A program made the position numbers and the translations under genes. 64,000 bases of DNA from Clostridiaceae bacterium (lineage in GTDB: Bacteria; Bacillota_I; Bacilli_A; Erysipelotrichales; Coprobacillaceae): contig CABJAS010000002.1 in assembly GCA_902363625.1 (NCBI GenBank), positions 248,001 through 312,000 of the forward strand, in the 5' to 3' direction. Every line of letters begins with the position of its first letter. The stretch's first letter is position 1. The notes under the pieces were generated by a model, which had not been told where the DNA came from, made no database searches, and saw only the letters and a list, made by a program, of their open reading frames with translations. Shown in pieces: positions 28,750 through 37,787 of this stretch.

Positions 28750-29769
28750 TTAATGCAAAGATACAAGCTTCCATGGACTATTAGTATCTTCTTTTAATTC
28801 CTTCAGCATATTCAACATTAAATAGAAGCTTATCGTATTTCCTACCCATAATGCTCTTCCAACAATATAGCTTTTACCAAATTCTGCCCAGTCTGAATAG
28901 TTCAACTGACATGTTTTACTTGCAAAAAAGAGATATTCCCAAGCTTCATTTTCTGTAATATACCCGGCATCATAGCTATATCTGGCAACATTTACCATAC
29001 GCCCTATATCCCATGAAATGGTATTAATATTTTTAAGTTCTGAAAGATCTGATCCAAAAAAGCCTTCTTTTTGCAGGTCTGACAGGGTTAAGTCTAAATT
29101 TTTTATGCCATTTTCATAAGAAAGAAATTGCTTATAAAACAGATGAAAGATTTTAATGCAAACCAAGAATGTTTCTTCATCACCAAACAGTGATTGATAT
29201 TTTTTTGCGTCTTCGTAAGAAGAAGCATTAAGTATATCATTCATTAAATGAATATTTTTTTTAGCAAGCGCAACTTCTTTAGCATAGTCATTTAATATTC
29301 TTTCATCGAGCAATGAAAATCCAATCTGTTCGTATAGCCCTAAAGGATCGACTGTTCCTTCTTTATATGGGAGTACTCGAGACGCATTCTTTAAAATATA
29401 ATTAAAAATTTGGTGATGTTTTCCATATTTTAATTCATCTAACATTTCGATAGCTTCTTTTGAGGACTGTATACCCCAATCACGTGATAAAATTTCTTTG
29501 ATTGTTTTTATAGCTTTGGGTTTGCTGGTTTGTAAACTATCACAAAAATCACTGTTGCTGGCTGAAAGAATGGCTCCAACATTGATAGCTCGCTGCTGAT
29601 TTTCAGTTAAACTGTGTTTAATAGGATTGCGGGGAAAGTTTTTATTGGGGTTGACACCCTTTGCTTTCCATCTTCCTATGAATAATGAAACAAAGATAAT
29701 AACAATTAAAAATATAAAACAAACAACAAGGACGCCGATAATACCTAATGCTTTTTCCATATTACTCAT
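28750..29769 (-). CDS. DUF1266 family membrane-anchored protein
   Basis: 339 residues with one N-terminal membrane helix (IIGVLVVCFIFLIVIIFVSL) and a large cytoplasmic helical domain. The C-terminal part has the DUF1266 signature WDIGRMVNVARYSYDAGYIT, then ENEAWEYLFFASKTCQ and SDWAEFGKSYIVGRALW. DUF1266 proteins are often scattered accessory genes of unknown function. It is transcribed alone, with its own terminator. GGAGGGTAAATA precedes the start. Confidence 0.75.
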   Translation of the reverse strand: MSNMEKALGIIGVLVVCFIFLIVIIFVSLFIGRWKAKGVNPNKNFPRNPIKHSLTENQQRAINVGAILSASNSDFCDSLQTSKPKAIKTIKEILSRDWGIQSSKEAIEMLDELKYGKHHQIFNYILKNASRVLPYKEGTVDPLGLYEQIGFSLLDERILNDYAKEVALAKKNIHLMNDILNASSYEDAKKYQSLFGDEETFLVCIKIFHLFYKQFLSYENGIKNLDLTLSDLQKEGFFGSDLSELKNINTISWDIGRMVNVARYSYDAGYITENEAWEYLFFASKTCQLNYSDWAEFGKSYIVGRALWVGNTISFYLMLNMLKELKEDTNSPWKLVSLH

Positions 29770-29901
29770 TTATTTACCCTCCCGTAATATAAATAATGTT
29801 TATCTATCTGTTTTTTATTTTAGCAGACGAAGGATCAAAATTCTATGTTAGTTTTAATGCTGATAGATATATTCACCTATAACAAACAATATTAAAAAGG
29901 A

Positions 29902-29941
29902 AAAAGACTTGATCTTCTTTCATTGAGGATCAAGTCTTTTT
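29902..29941. terminator. Bidirectional terminator
   Basis: AAAAGACTTGATC (29902-29914) pairs perfectly with GATCAAGTCTTTT (29928-29940). It serves the minus-strand DJ-1 gene and blocks plus-strand read-through. Confidence 0.85.
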
Positions 29942-29959
29942 GATTATTTATCATTAGTT

Positions 29960-30514
29960 TTACTTTTGTTTTGTAAGAAAGTTATACTGCATGCCTTCTC
30001 TTAATGGCATGCTGTCTCCGCCTAGCTTTTCCAGTAATGTGTAAGCGAATTCCAATGAAGCTGCCGGTCCTCGTCCGGTCACGATGTGTCCGTCTATTTC
30101 TACCAACGTATCTTGGTGGCAGCCATCAGGCAGTTGATCTTCAAATCCGGGAGCGCAGGTAAACTTTTTATCCTGAATAATTCCTGCTTTTTGCAATGAG
30201 ATAGGTCCTGCACAGATGGCACCGATCCATTTTCCCTCATCATTAAATTTCTTTAATATATCAATAACACGTTGATCTTCTCTTAAATTGGTTGCTCCGG
30301 GAAGACCACCGGGTAAAACAACAAGATCCGCTTCATAGCAAGCTTCACTAAATAGCGCATCCATCTTTACAGTAATCTGATGACTGCTGGTCACTTCATT
30401 GCTATCCATTCCAATCATTAGGCAAGGCATATTTGCTCTGCGAAAAACATCAACAACGGTTAAGGCTTCTACTTCTTCAAATCCTTCTTTAAATAAAACA
30501 ATTGCTTTTTTCAT
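29960..30514 (-). CDS. DJ-1/PfpI family protein
   Basis: 184 residues from the ATG at 30514, preceded by GGAGGTATTTTAT. DJ-1-type landmarks are VLFKEGFEEVEALTVVD (conserved Glu), VVLPGGLPGATNLRED and the nucleophile elbow GAICAGPISL with the reactive Cys, then the GRGPAASLEFAYTLLEKLGG end. The group includes ThiJ/YajL-like stress proteins and deglycase candidates; the substrate is not settled. A single gene divergent from the glycosylase gene. Confidence 0.9.
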   Translation of the reverse strand: MKKAIVLFKEGFEEVEALTVVDVFRRANMPCLMIGMDSNEVTSSHQITVKMDALFSEACYEADLVVLPGGLPGATNLREDQRVIDILKKFNDEGKWIGAICAGPISLQKAGIIQDKKFTCAPGFEDQLPDGCHQDTLVEIDGHIVTGRGPAASLEFAYTLLEKLGGDSMPLREGMQYNFLTKQK

Positions 30515-30591
30515 ATAAAATACCTCCACTAAAATTATAATATGGTTTAAAATAATTTTAAAGAGATGTTATGATGAAAAAGGTGATAAAA

Positions 30592-31092
30592 ATGAATCAA
30601 TTAGAAAAAGTAGAACATACCCTCTCCCCTATATATGATGCATCTTCCAAAATATTAATTTTGGGAACAATGCCTTCCCCTAAATCCAGAGAGGCAGGAT
30701 TTTACTATTCACATCCGCAGAATCGTTTCTGGAAGATTATGGCAGCCTTGTTTAATGAGGATCTGCCTATCACTAATCAACAAAAAAGAGAGATGATGCA
30801 AAAGCATCATATAGCGTTATGGGATGTATTAAAAAGCTGTGAAATCAAAGGGGCTGATGATAATTCGATTACTTCTATTGAAGTAAATGCTATCGATCAG
30901 TTATTGAAGGAGACCTCCATTCAAAAAATTTATACAACTGGGTTAAAGGCTACATCATTGTATAAATTACATTGTTTTAAAAGTACAGGCATGGCATCGA
31001 TTTATTTGCCATCAACCAGTCCGGCTAACTGCCGTAATTATAATTTAGAAAAATTAATTGAAGAATACCGCTGTATTTTAAAAGACTTATGA
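30592..31092 (+). CDS. DNA-deoxyinosine glycosylase / MUG-type uracil-DNA glycosylase
   Basis: 166 residues from the ATG at 30592, which has AAAAAGGTGATAAAA before it. The UDG-fold motif 1 is ILGTMPSPKSREAGFYYSHPQ, followed by NRFWKIMAAL, ALWDVLKSCEIKGADDNSI, the central TGLKATSLY strand and the C-terminal motif LPSTSPANC. This is the pattern of hypoxanthine (deoxyinosine) DNA glycosylases of the UDG superfamily, which remove deaminated adenine. It is a single gene ending in a hairpin that overlaps its stop. Confidence 0.85.
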   Translation: MNQLEKVEHTLSPIYDASSKILILGTMPSPKSREAGFYYSHPQNRFWKIMAALFNEDLPITNQQKREMMQKHHIALWDVLKSCEIKGADDNSITSIEVNAIDQLLKETSIQKIYTTGLKATSLYKLHCFKSTGMASIYLPSTSPANCRNYNLEKLIEEYRCILKDL

Positions 31093-31110
31093 TCATGCAT
31101 AAGCCTTTTT
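31086..31110 (+). terminator. Terminator overlapping the glycosylase stop codon
   Basis: CTTATG (31086-31091) pairs with CATAAG (31098-31103), followed by CCTTTTT. The TGA stop is part of the hairpin. Confidence 0.6.
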
Positions 31111-31378
31111 AGATTCTTTCTTTTATTGTCACATGGACGACATCTCCGGGTTGTTTGTTAATTGCTTGGCGAATATCTTTTCTAATGCCAATGATATGTC
31201 CGGGTGTTTTCATTCTTACTAAGCTTCCTGAATACGGATAGCCATCAAAAGTGGCTTCGACTTTAACCCGTCCTTTTTTGAATTCCTCTTTAACGTCATA
31301 AGGAAATTCTATATAAGCACCATCGATATCCGGTACTTTTAAAATGATGGCATCAAATTCATAGCGTTTATTATTCAT
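31109..31378 (-). CDS. DUF1905 domain protein
   Basis: 89 residues from the ATG at 31378, preceded by GGGAGGTCTCT; the longer frame upstream lacks a ribosome site. It is a single beta-rich domain with [40 protein letters not shown] and [20 protein letters not shown], the DUF1905 pattern. These small domains occur alone or fused to YdeI-like proteins; the function is unknown. Co-directional with the MFS gene upstream. Confidence 0.8.
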   Translation of the reverse strand: MNNKRYEFDAIILKVPDIDGAYIEFPYDVKEEFKKGRVKVEATFDGYPYSGSLVRMKTPGHIIGIRKDIRQAINKQPGDVVHVTIKERI

Positions 31379-31433
31379 AGAGACCTCCCTATTCACTATA
31401 AGATAAATGAAGAATAATTTCAAAAGAAAGGAA

Positions 31434-32624
31434 CTATTCAAAATGGTCTTTCTTTAATAAACGTGTACGCAGTATATGCTGATAAAGAATATACACAATG
31501 GCGGATATAACCGCAAGAATAATAAATGCTGTCTTTAAGTGATAGTGATCACCGATCCAGCCTATAATCGGAAAATAAATAATCATCATAATACTAAAGA
31601 CCATTGACATGCAGGAAAGTAATGTCGCTCTTGACGAACTGGGAATGATTTGATTTAAAAAGGTGGTAATGCTGATATAAAGCAATGATTCAAAAAAGGC
31701 TATAAAGATTAAAGAAATGATAGAAATCGGAAAGAAAGGGATTCCCATAAGCCCCACTACAACAAATAAAGGTAAATATAAAACAATCTTTTCTTTTGAA
31801 TAACGCTGAATCATTTTATAAGCTAATAATCCTGCTGCTAATCCGGCAACGTTTTCCAAGGTAAAGAAGAAAGAAATCTGTGTGATTGACATTCCCATTT
31901 CTTTCCAGTAGTTTGTTAAGTAATAATGACATGTCGTGATTGAGGCAGTGAACAGAGAATAACTTAAAATAAGATAAAGTATCTGATGGTTTTCTTTGAA
32001 CAAAGCATAGCTTGTCTGATACTGATGAAGCATACCTTTAAACATATTCATTTTTTGATAACCGGCATTCTTTATTTCTTTCATTTGAAGTAATACGATG
32101 ATAGAAACGATCGTAATTAAAAGTGAAATACCATAAGCTAAAAAATAAGAAATATCTGCAAGGCTTCCACCGATCATGATCGCAATAATACAAGCCGTTT
32201 GAAGCACCATCTCACGATATCCTTGGATTTTAGGAAAATGTTCCTCATCATTATTTTCCAACATAAGATCATATACATAGGCACTGTCTGTTCCCGATTC
32301 TAAGTTATAGGAAAGTGCGCTGATAATAAATGACAGATAGATCATCCAGCGGCTTGCTTCATACATCAGGATGATAATCGACAGAATGGATAAAAGGCGT
32401 CCCATTAAGCGACTGAAACGTCGACCATATAAATCACTGACAATTCCGGTTGGCAGTTCACACAGCATAGAAGTCAGATGGAAAATACTTTCAGCAATAC
32501 CGACATCCACCAAAGAATAACCGCGAATAATTAAATAAGTCGGCCAAAGTAATTGTGTAATATTACAATTGAGTAAGAATTCATACACATAATTTAAATT
32601 TAAATTGATTTTATAACTTTTCAT
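31434..32624 (-). CDS. Major facilitator superfamily transporter
   Basis: 396 residues with about twelve membrane helices. The loop between helices 2 and 3 carries the MFS motif A in the form [17 protein letters not shown]. The first helix region ([20 protein letters not shown]) and [19 protein letters not shown] are typical of drug/sugar efflux MFS members in gut Firmicutes. The substrate cannot be told from sequence. The upstream gap 32625-32859 holds AT-rich sequence and no further gene that I can see. Confidence 0.85.
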   Translation of the reverse strand: MKSYKINLNLNYVYEFLLNCNITQLLWPTYLIIRGYSLVDVGIAESIFHLTSMLCELPTGIVSDLYGRRFSRLMGRLLSILSIIILMYEASRWMIYLSFIISALSYNLESGTDSAYVYDLMLENNDEEHFPKIQGYREMVLQTACIIAIMIGGSLADISYFLAYGISLLITIVSIIVLLQMKEIKNAGYQKMNMFKGMLHQYQTSYALFKENHQILYLILSYSLFTASITTCHYYLTNYWKEMGMSITQISFFFTLENVAGLAAGLLAYKMIQRYSKEKIVLYLPLFVVVGLMGIPFFPISIISLIFIAFFESLLYISITTFLNQIIPSSSRATLLSCMSMVFSIMMIIYFPIIGWIGDHYHLKTAFIILAVISAIVYILYQHILRTRLLKKDHFE

Positions 32625-32859
32625 AAGTTAACCTGCTTTCTTTAGAATTTTAAAAGGCTAACTTGAGCTATCTATAACGTTCTAACCATTTGACTGGCCC
32701 CCCTCTTGTTTTCTTCATTATACTCTACACATAGAATATATCCCAACATTATTTAATGTATCCCGTTAAAAAGGTGTAAAAATCAAGCGATATCTTATGA
32801 GAAAGATTTTAAAAACGAAACAAATATGTTAAGATATTCACAATAAGGGGGGAACTATC

Positions 32860-33552
32860 ATGTTAGAAATTATCGATTTAACCAAAAGCTATAAAAAAAC
32901 ACTTGCGGTAGATCATGTCAGTTTTACGATTCCAACAGGCAGAGTAGGAATCTTATTAGGACCCAATGGGGCTGGTAAATCTACTATTATTAAAAGTATC
33001 GCAGGGCTATTATTCTTTTCCGGAAAGATTAATATAGATCATATCAATTCAAGAGATATTGAAGCAAAAAAACGCTTTGCTTATATTCCGGAACTGCCAT
33101 CCATGTATGATGCCTTAACTATAAAAGAACATTTTGAATTTATTAATAAAGCTTACAATGTGGATCATATGGATTATGCAATGGAATTGGCGACGCGTTT
33201 TGAACTTGATGATAAACTAGATAAACTGGGGGATGAATTATCTAAAGGGATGATGCAGAAAGTCAGTATCGTTTGTGCCTTGATGATTAAACCTAAGGTT
33301 GTTTTATTTGATGAACCGATGATCGGATTAGATCCTAAAGCAATCAAAGAATTAAAGGAACTGATTTTAGAATTAAAAAGCCAAGGAGCTACGATTATTA
33401 TCAGTACCCATATGCTGGAAATGGTAAAAGACTTATGGGATGATATGGTCATTATCGATAAAGGGAAAATTATCGGACAATATCGCAAGGAAGATATTGA
33501 AGATCAGGAAATTGAAGATATTTTCTTTAAAATGACAGGTGATCAGCAATGA
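32860..33552 (+). CDS. ABC transporter ATPase
   Basis: 230 residues. Walker A is GPNGAGKSTIIK, the signature is a degenerate LSKGMMQKVSIVCAL (LSKGM in place of LSGGQ), Walker B VVLFDEPMIGLD and the H-loop THM. This LSKGM type is common in exporters of the CcmA/YtrB class. Its stop overlaps the start of the permease by 4 bases (ATGA), so the two form one exporter. AAGGGGGGAACTATC precedes the ATG. Confidence 0.92.
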   Translation: MLEIIDLTKSYKKTLAVDHVSFTIPTGRVGILLGPNGAGKSTIIKSIAGLLFFSGKINIDHINSRDIEAKKRFAYIPELPSMYDALTIKEHFEFINKAYNVDHMDYAMELATRFELDDKLDKLGDELSKGMMQKVSIVCALMIKPKVVLFDEPMIGLDPKAIKELKELILELKSQGATIIISTHMLEMVKDLWDDMVIIDKGKIIGQYRKEDIEDQEIEDIFFKMTGDQQ

Positions 33553-35114
33553 ATGCCTTAATCTATCTTACAAAAACAACATTTGTCAATAAATTAAAAA
33601 AGGCCTTGCATAAGCCTTCTGCTTTACTGCTGATATTGTTTTGGATTGCGTATGCTGCCTATATGATTTTTATCTTTGGCGGAATGGCTGTAAATTTTAA
33701 ATTAGATTCAAAAGAAGGAATAGTCATTATTCTGACTTATATCGTTTTAATGTCTGTGCCAACCAATATATTAATGTATGTACGAAAAAAAGGAATTATC
33801 TTTTTAATGAGCGACCTGCATTTTCTGTTTAATACACCAATTAGTCCAAAACAGATATTGCTGTATCGTTTTATGAAACTATTGATTCCTTCTATCATTA
33901 TGAATCTTGTACTCTCAATCGGAGCATTCTTCATATTTGAAGCAACAACACTTCAAGCTGTTTTGTTCTTCATTGTAGTTGTCCTTATTGAGCCTTTGTT
34001 TGAAACCGGCTTAATGATGAATGTCTATGCAAATGAACGTTTAACGCAAAAACATGTGGATTGGATCAAAAAAGGGACTTGGGCATGCTTGGCACTATTT
34101 GCGGCTTATGCGCTTTATGTCTTTATCTTTATAGATAATACCTTCAATGCCTTAGCAATTTTTCCATTACAGGAACTATTCTTATTCATTCCAATATTCG
34201 GTTGGATTTTAGCTCCGTATCATCTTATTTTTCTGGGGGCTACACCGATCAATGTAATTTGTACGGTTTTATTTGCAGTCGGAACAATTCTGCTGCTGGT
34301 GAGTGCGATTAAAATGCCTTGTACGGGGAAATATTATGAAGAAGCTTCAGATTATGCCCGTGATTATAGTGAAAAGAGAAAGAAAGCTAAAAAAGGTGAA
34401 GTCAGCTTTGGTAAAAGAAAATATAAAAAAGCTTCTATCGCTTATAAAGGGGCTTATGCAAAAGCGATCTTTTACCGTCAGATATTAGAATATAAAAAGA
34501 ATCGTTTCTTTATTTTTGGCGGGACAACACTCCTTTCATTGGGAGCCGGACTGGTCTTATGCTATTTCAGTATTCAGGAACGTCCGCCTATTGAATTTGC
34601 TTTGTTTATCTTACCCGGATTGAGTGCCTATTTCTCATTCTTAATGAGTGGATATGCCACAAAATGGAGCAAGGAAATTGATAATCCTTACACATTCTTA
34701 ATTCCGGATACGGCATTTAGAAAAATGTGGTATGCTACTTTAATTGAACATCTTCGCGCTTTAATTGATGGCTTATTGATGGTGATCCCGGCAGGAATTG
34801 GGATGGGGCTATCTATCCCGCAAATGATTCTATGTATTGTTGCCCATGTCAGCATTATGGCAATCAAACTTTATATTCAGGTTATTTGTCAGAATATCCT
34901 AGGAAAATCTTTGGGGAATACCGGATTAACGTTATTAAAGATGTTGATTCAGGGATTAGTATTATTTGTTGGAATAGTGATTGCAATTATGGCGGCACTC
35001 ATGATCTCCAATGAAATGGCGCTGTTTGCTATTATTGTGTATAGTGTTGTCATTTGTCTGCTGTTAATGGTATGTTCAACACGATTATTTGAAAGATATG
35101 AAAGTATAGACTAA
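33549..35114 (+). CDS. ABC exporter permease (putative ABC-exporter family)
   Basis: 521 residues with about ten to twelve membrane helices in two halves joined by a basic cytoplasmic loop (EKRKKAKKGEVSFGKRKYKK). The N-terminal region LLFNTPISPKQILLYRFMKL-like sequence (here FLFNTPISPKQILLYRF) and the second-half IFYRQILEYKKNRFF fit the putative ABC exporter permease family. The substrate is unknown. Partner of the preceding ATPase; the pair ends at a strong terminator. Confidence 0.85.
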   Translation: MNALIYLTKTTFVNKLKKALHKPSALLLILFWIAYAAYMIFIFGGMAVNFKLDSKEGIVIILTYIVLMSVPTNILMYVRKKGIIFLMSDLHFLFNTPISPKQILLYRFMKLLIPSIIMNLVLSIGAFFIFEATTLQAVLFFIVVVLIEPLFETGLMMNVYANERLTQKHVDWIKKGTWACLALFAAYALYVFIFIDNTFNALAIFPLQELFLFIPIFGWILAPYHLIFLGATPINVICTVLFAVGTILLLVSAIKMPCTGKYYEEASDYARDYSEKRKKAKKGEVSFGKRKYKKASIAYKGAYAKAIFYRQILEYKKNRFFIFGGTTLLSLGAGLVLCYFSIQERPPIEFALFILPGLSAYFSFLMSGYATKWSKEIDNPYTFLIPDTAFRKMWYATLIEHLRALIDGLLMVIPAGIGMGLSIPQMILCIVAHVSIMAIKLYIQVICQNILGKSLGNTGLTLLKMLIQGLVLFVGIVIAIMAALMISNEMALFAIIVYSVVICLLLMVCSTRLFERYESID

Positions 35115-35136
35115 AAGGAGCCTCGGCTCCTTTTTT
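35113..35136 (+). terminator. Terminator of the ABC exporter operon
   Basis: AAAAGGAGCC (35113-35122) and GGCTCCTTTT (35125-35134) with a T-run, overlapping the permease stop and reaching the stop codon of the convergent gene. Confidence 0.85.
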
Positions 35137-36232
35137 AAATGAAAGTAAATGTAAATGGCTGACTAGATTTAATATAATCGATCAAGAATACTTCTTCTTC
35201 ACGAATATGTCCGATCACATTGGTCTTTCCGCTGTTTTTCATATCTTTTAAAGCGATCTGAACTTCACCGCAATATTGACCATAGAGTTCATTATCGATA
35301 ATAACGTCTCCACGTTTGATATCAACAGTATTAAATGGTTCTACTTTACCCTTAGCTAAACGACTTTCCAATGTGCGAAGGATATAGTCATTGCGATCCC
35401 CTCGGCGAGACAAATTCATTTTTAAACGTTCTACCTGATGAGCCGGTGCATTTTCCACTAATTTTACTTTAAAATCAATCATATCTAAGTTAACATTCTT
35501 TAACGCTTCTAATTCTTCATCACTGGCAAAGCAGTTTCCAATCATTACATCGCTGATTGTTCCCATTAAAACATAGTGCTTTAATTGAACATCAATCGGC
35601 AGGTCACGATGCATTTCCAAGGTTGGAAGTCCCTCCGTAACCGGCCAAGGACCAAAAGCATTTTCTTGATTTGAAGAGATGAAAGCCTGACAGCGCAGGT
35701 TATATTGATTCCAAAAAGCAGTACCCTGATTAAAGAAATCCAAAGCAACACCGGTATAGCGATGTGGATAATAGTTATGACAGCCAATCAATTTATCACG
35801 GTCACCACCGGCGGCTAAAACAGCGCCAATATGATTATTGACATTGGCTCCGCTTAAACAAATAGCGATACCTTCTTTATTACGAGTTAAGAAAGCTTCT
35901 TCCATATCATTCATCCCTAAGTCCAAACGTAAAACATCAACCTCTAATTCTTTAAAAAAGCTAAGATCAATGGGTCCATTAAATAAGGAAGCATTAACAC
36001 CAAAATGCTTAAATACACTTGGATTGACATCACAAATAATTTCATAGCCTAATTCTTTAGCGTAACGTGTAATGGGATGATAGTTGTCAATAACCGTTTG
36101 TCGGTCTTCCCCTACTCCCAGTAAAGCTAAAAACAGCAAGGAGCAGTTGCATTCCGCTGCCTTTTTTAAATAACGCATATTATCTTCTTTAGTAGAATAT
36201 GCCGGATATAATGAGATACCTATTTTCTTCAT
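35135..36232 (-). CDS. DUF871 / MupG-type TIM-barrel protein
   Basis: 365 residues. The N-terminal TIM barrel (GISLYPAYSTKEDNMRYLKK, ICDVNPSV, VDVLRLDLGM, HNYYPHRYTG) and the C-terminal cyclophilin-like domain (NTVDIKRGDVIIDN, GQYCGEVQIALKD) are the DUF871 layout. In Staphylococcus this family includes MupG, a 6-phospho-N-acetylmuramidase that splits imported MurNAc-6P-GlcNAc in wall recycling. No PTS or murQ gene is next to it here, so the exact substrate is inferred only from family. AGGAGGACGTT precedes the ATG. Confidence 0.85.
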   Translation of the reverse strand: MKKIGISLYPAYSTKEDNMRYLKKAAECNCSLLFLALLGVGEDRQTVIDNYHPITRYAKELGYEIICDVNPSVFKHFGVNASLFNGPIDLSFFKELEVDVLRLDLGMNDMEEAFLTRNKEGIAICLSGANVNNHIGAVLAAGGDRDKLIGCHNYYPHRYTGVALDFFNQGTAFWNQYNLRCQAFISSNQENAFGPWPVTEGLPTLEMHRDLPIDVQLKHYVLMGTISDVMIGNCFASDEELEALKNVNLDMIDFKVKLVENAPAHQVERLKMNLSRRGDRNDYILRTLESRLAKGKVEPFNTVDIKRGDVIIDNELYGQYCGEVQIALKDMKNSGKTNVIGHIREEEVFLIDYIKSSQPFTFTFI

Positions 36233-36446
36233 AACGTCCTCCTCTATTTGTTTTTATAAGTTGAATATAGAATTCCCTACTGACAAAGTCAAAAAATTTG
36301 CAATAGATGAAAACTTTTACAGGGATAATGCATAAGATAGGAAGTAGGGAAAAGTAAAAATGTTTATAATTAAAAACAATAATTATCTAATTAATAAAAA
36401 TTAAGGATATTATTTCCTAATAATATAATTTTAATGCGATTTGTAG

Positions 36447-36475
36447 TAGACAATTTGAATAGGCTAGTATAAAAT
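36447..36475 (+). promoter_or_regulatory. Candidate hisC promoter
   Basis: TAGACA (36447-36452), 17-base spacer and TAAAAT (36470-36475), 43 bases before the start codon. Confidence 0.5.
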
Positions 36476-36518
36476 GACCATGACGAAGTGTATACAATGT
36501 GAATGAGGAGGATATAAA

Positions 36519-37607
36519 ATGGAAATAAAAGATCTATTAAGAGAACCTTTAAAAGGGTTTACTGCTTATAAGCCAGGGGGAAAAAAGGTTAAGGTAAGAG
36601 AAGGGGTAGAAGAGATCATTCAGCTAAATGCAAATGAGAATCAATTAGGACCTTCTCCTAAAGCCATTGAAGCAATGAAAGAAGCTGCAGAGATTTCTCA
36701 GTTTTATCCTTTTACTTTTGGACAGCTGGAAGAAGTTAGACAAATTTTTGCAGATTATCATGGGGTGCAGGCAGATAATATTATGATTACCGCAGGATCG
36801 GGAGGCATCATTTCGGCTTTTGGAGAGATATTTCTGAATCCGGGCGATGAAGTGGTAAGCTGTGAACCTACTTATGATTCCTATAAAGCAATGGTTAATC
36901 GCTATGGTGCTAAGTTTATTGCGGCACCACTAAAAAATTATGGATATGATTTAGATGCAATGCTGGAATTGATGACAGAAAAAACAAAACTAGCGGTTAT
37001 TGTAAATCCAAACAATCCAACGGGAACCTTGCTGACGAATGAGGAATTAGATGATTTCATGGAAAAGGTACCGGATCACGTTATTGTGGTAATCGATGAA
37101 GCTTATTTTGAATGGATTGGGGATAAAAATTATCAGTCTGCCATTAAATATGTAAAAGAAGGAAAGAAAATTGCTGTATTAAGAACATTCTCTAAACTCT
37201 ATGGTATGGCGGGGGTACGTATCGGTTATGGCATTATGCTGTCTGATATATGTAAGGAAATGCGCAATGTTGAATGGAACTATGGACCTAGCAGAATAGG
37301 ACTTGCCGGAGCAGTGGCTGCCATTCAAGATCATGAATATATAAAACGATCATTAGATAATAATACAAAAGGAAGAGAATTCTTAACCACAGTATTGAAG
37401 GAAGCGGGATTTGATGTAGTAAAAAGCTATGCCAGTTTTATCTATTTTTATCCAAATGGCTTTACTTCGGATGAGCTTGTGGATAAATTAGGAAGCTATG
37501 GAGTCATTATCCGAGCATTTAAAGAGTATACACGTGTAAGTGTCGGAATACCGAGACAAAATGCGATTTTTGCTGAAACATTAAAAAAAGTGTTAAAGAA
37601 TGATTAA
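36519..37607 (+). CDS. hisC: Histidinol-phosphate aminotransferase-like PLP enzyme
   Basis: 362-residue class I/II aminotransferase. LNANENQLGPSPKAIEAM, TAGSGGIISAFGEIFLNPGD, VNPNNPTGTLLT and IDEAYFEW precede the PLP lysine in RTFSKLYGMAGVRIGYG, the HisC pattern. No other histidine gene is nearby, so it might instead serve aromatic amino acid transamination, as HisC does in some Bacillota. AGGAGGATATAAA precedes the ATG. It is a single transcription unit with its own promoter. Confidence 0.88.
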   Translation: MEIKDLLREPLKGFTAYKPGGKKVKVREGVEEIIQLNANENQLGPSPKAIEAMKEAAEISQFYPFTFGQLEEVRQIFADYHGVQADNIMITAGSGGIISAFGEIFLNPGDEVVSCEPTYDSYKAMVNRYGAKFIAAPLKNYGYDLDAMLELMTEKTKLAVIVNPNNPTGTLLTNEELDDFMEKVPDHVIVVIDEAYFEWIGDKNYQSAIKYVKEGKKIAVLRTFSKLYGMAGVRIGYGIMLSDICKEMRNVEWNYGPSRIGLAGAVAAIQDHEYIKRSLDNNTKGREFLTTVLKEAGFDVVKSYASFIYFYPNGFTSDELVDKLGSYGVIIRAFKEYTRVSVGIPRQNAIFAETLKKVLKND

Positions 37608-37622
37608 TTTCATTCTTTTTTA

Positions 37623-37774
37623 TTCGACAAGATATGTCAAAAAAACGGCAAGTTCTACGTATTAAAGCGCTTAAAAACTCGTTATGATGGAGGAATTTGT
37701 CGAACGCTGTAAATTTAAGTCAAAGAGTTTAGATTGCGGTTCTTTTTTGCACATGATAATATTTATTTGTCGAA
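37623..37774. repeat. Three copies of TTGTCGAA in one intergenic region
   Basis: TTCGACAA (inverted) at 37623-37630, TTGTCGAA at 37697-37704 and at 37767-37774, spaced about 70-74 bases. The last lies just before the ribosome site of the HAD-like gene. The regular spacing suggests a regulator site, but this could be chance. Confidence 0.35.
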
Positions 37775-37787
37775 TAGGAGGGTTAAC

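Noticed and set aside
29476..29491. TCACGTGA palindrome resembling a parS core
   Set aside because: Only the central eight bases match; the outer TGTT/AACA arms of parS are absent, and it lies inside the DUF1266 coding sequence.
36273..36351. TTCCCTAC / GTAGGGAA inverted repeat upstream of hisC
   Set aside because: The arms are 63 bases apart and it lies upstream of the likely promoter, so it would not be in the mRNA; no match to a riboswitch or T-box pattern that I know.
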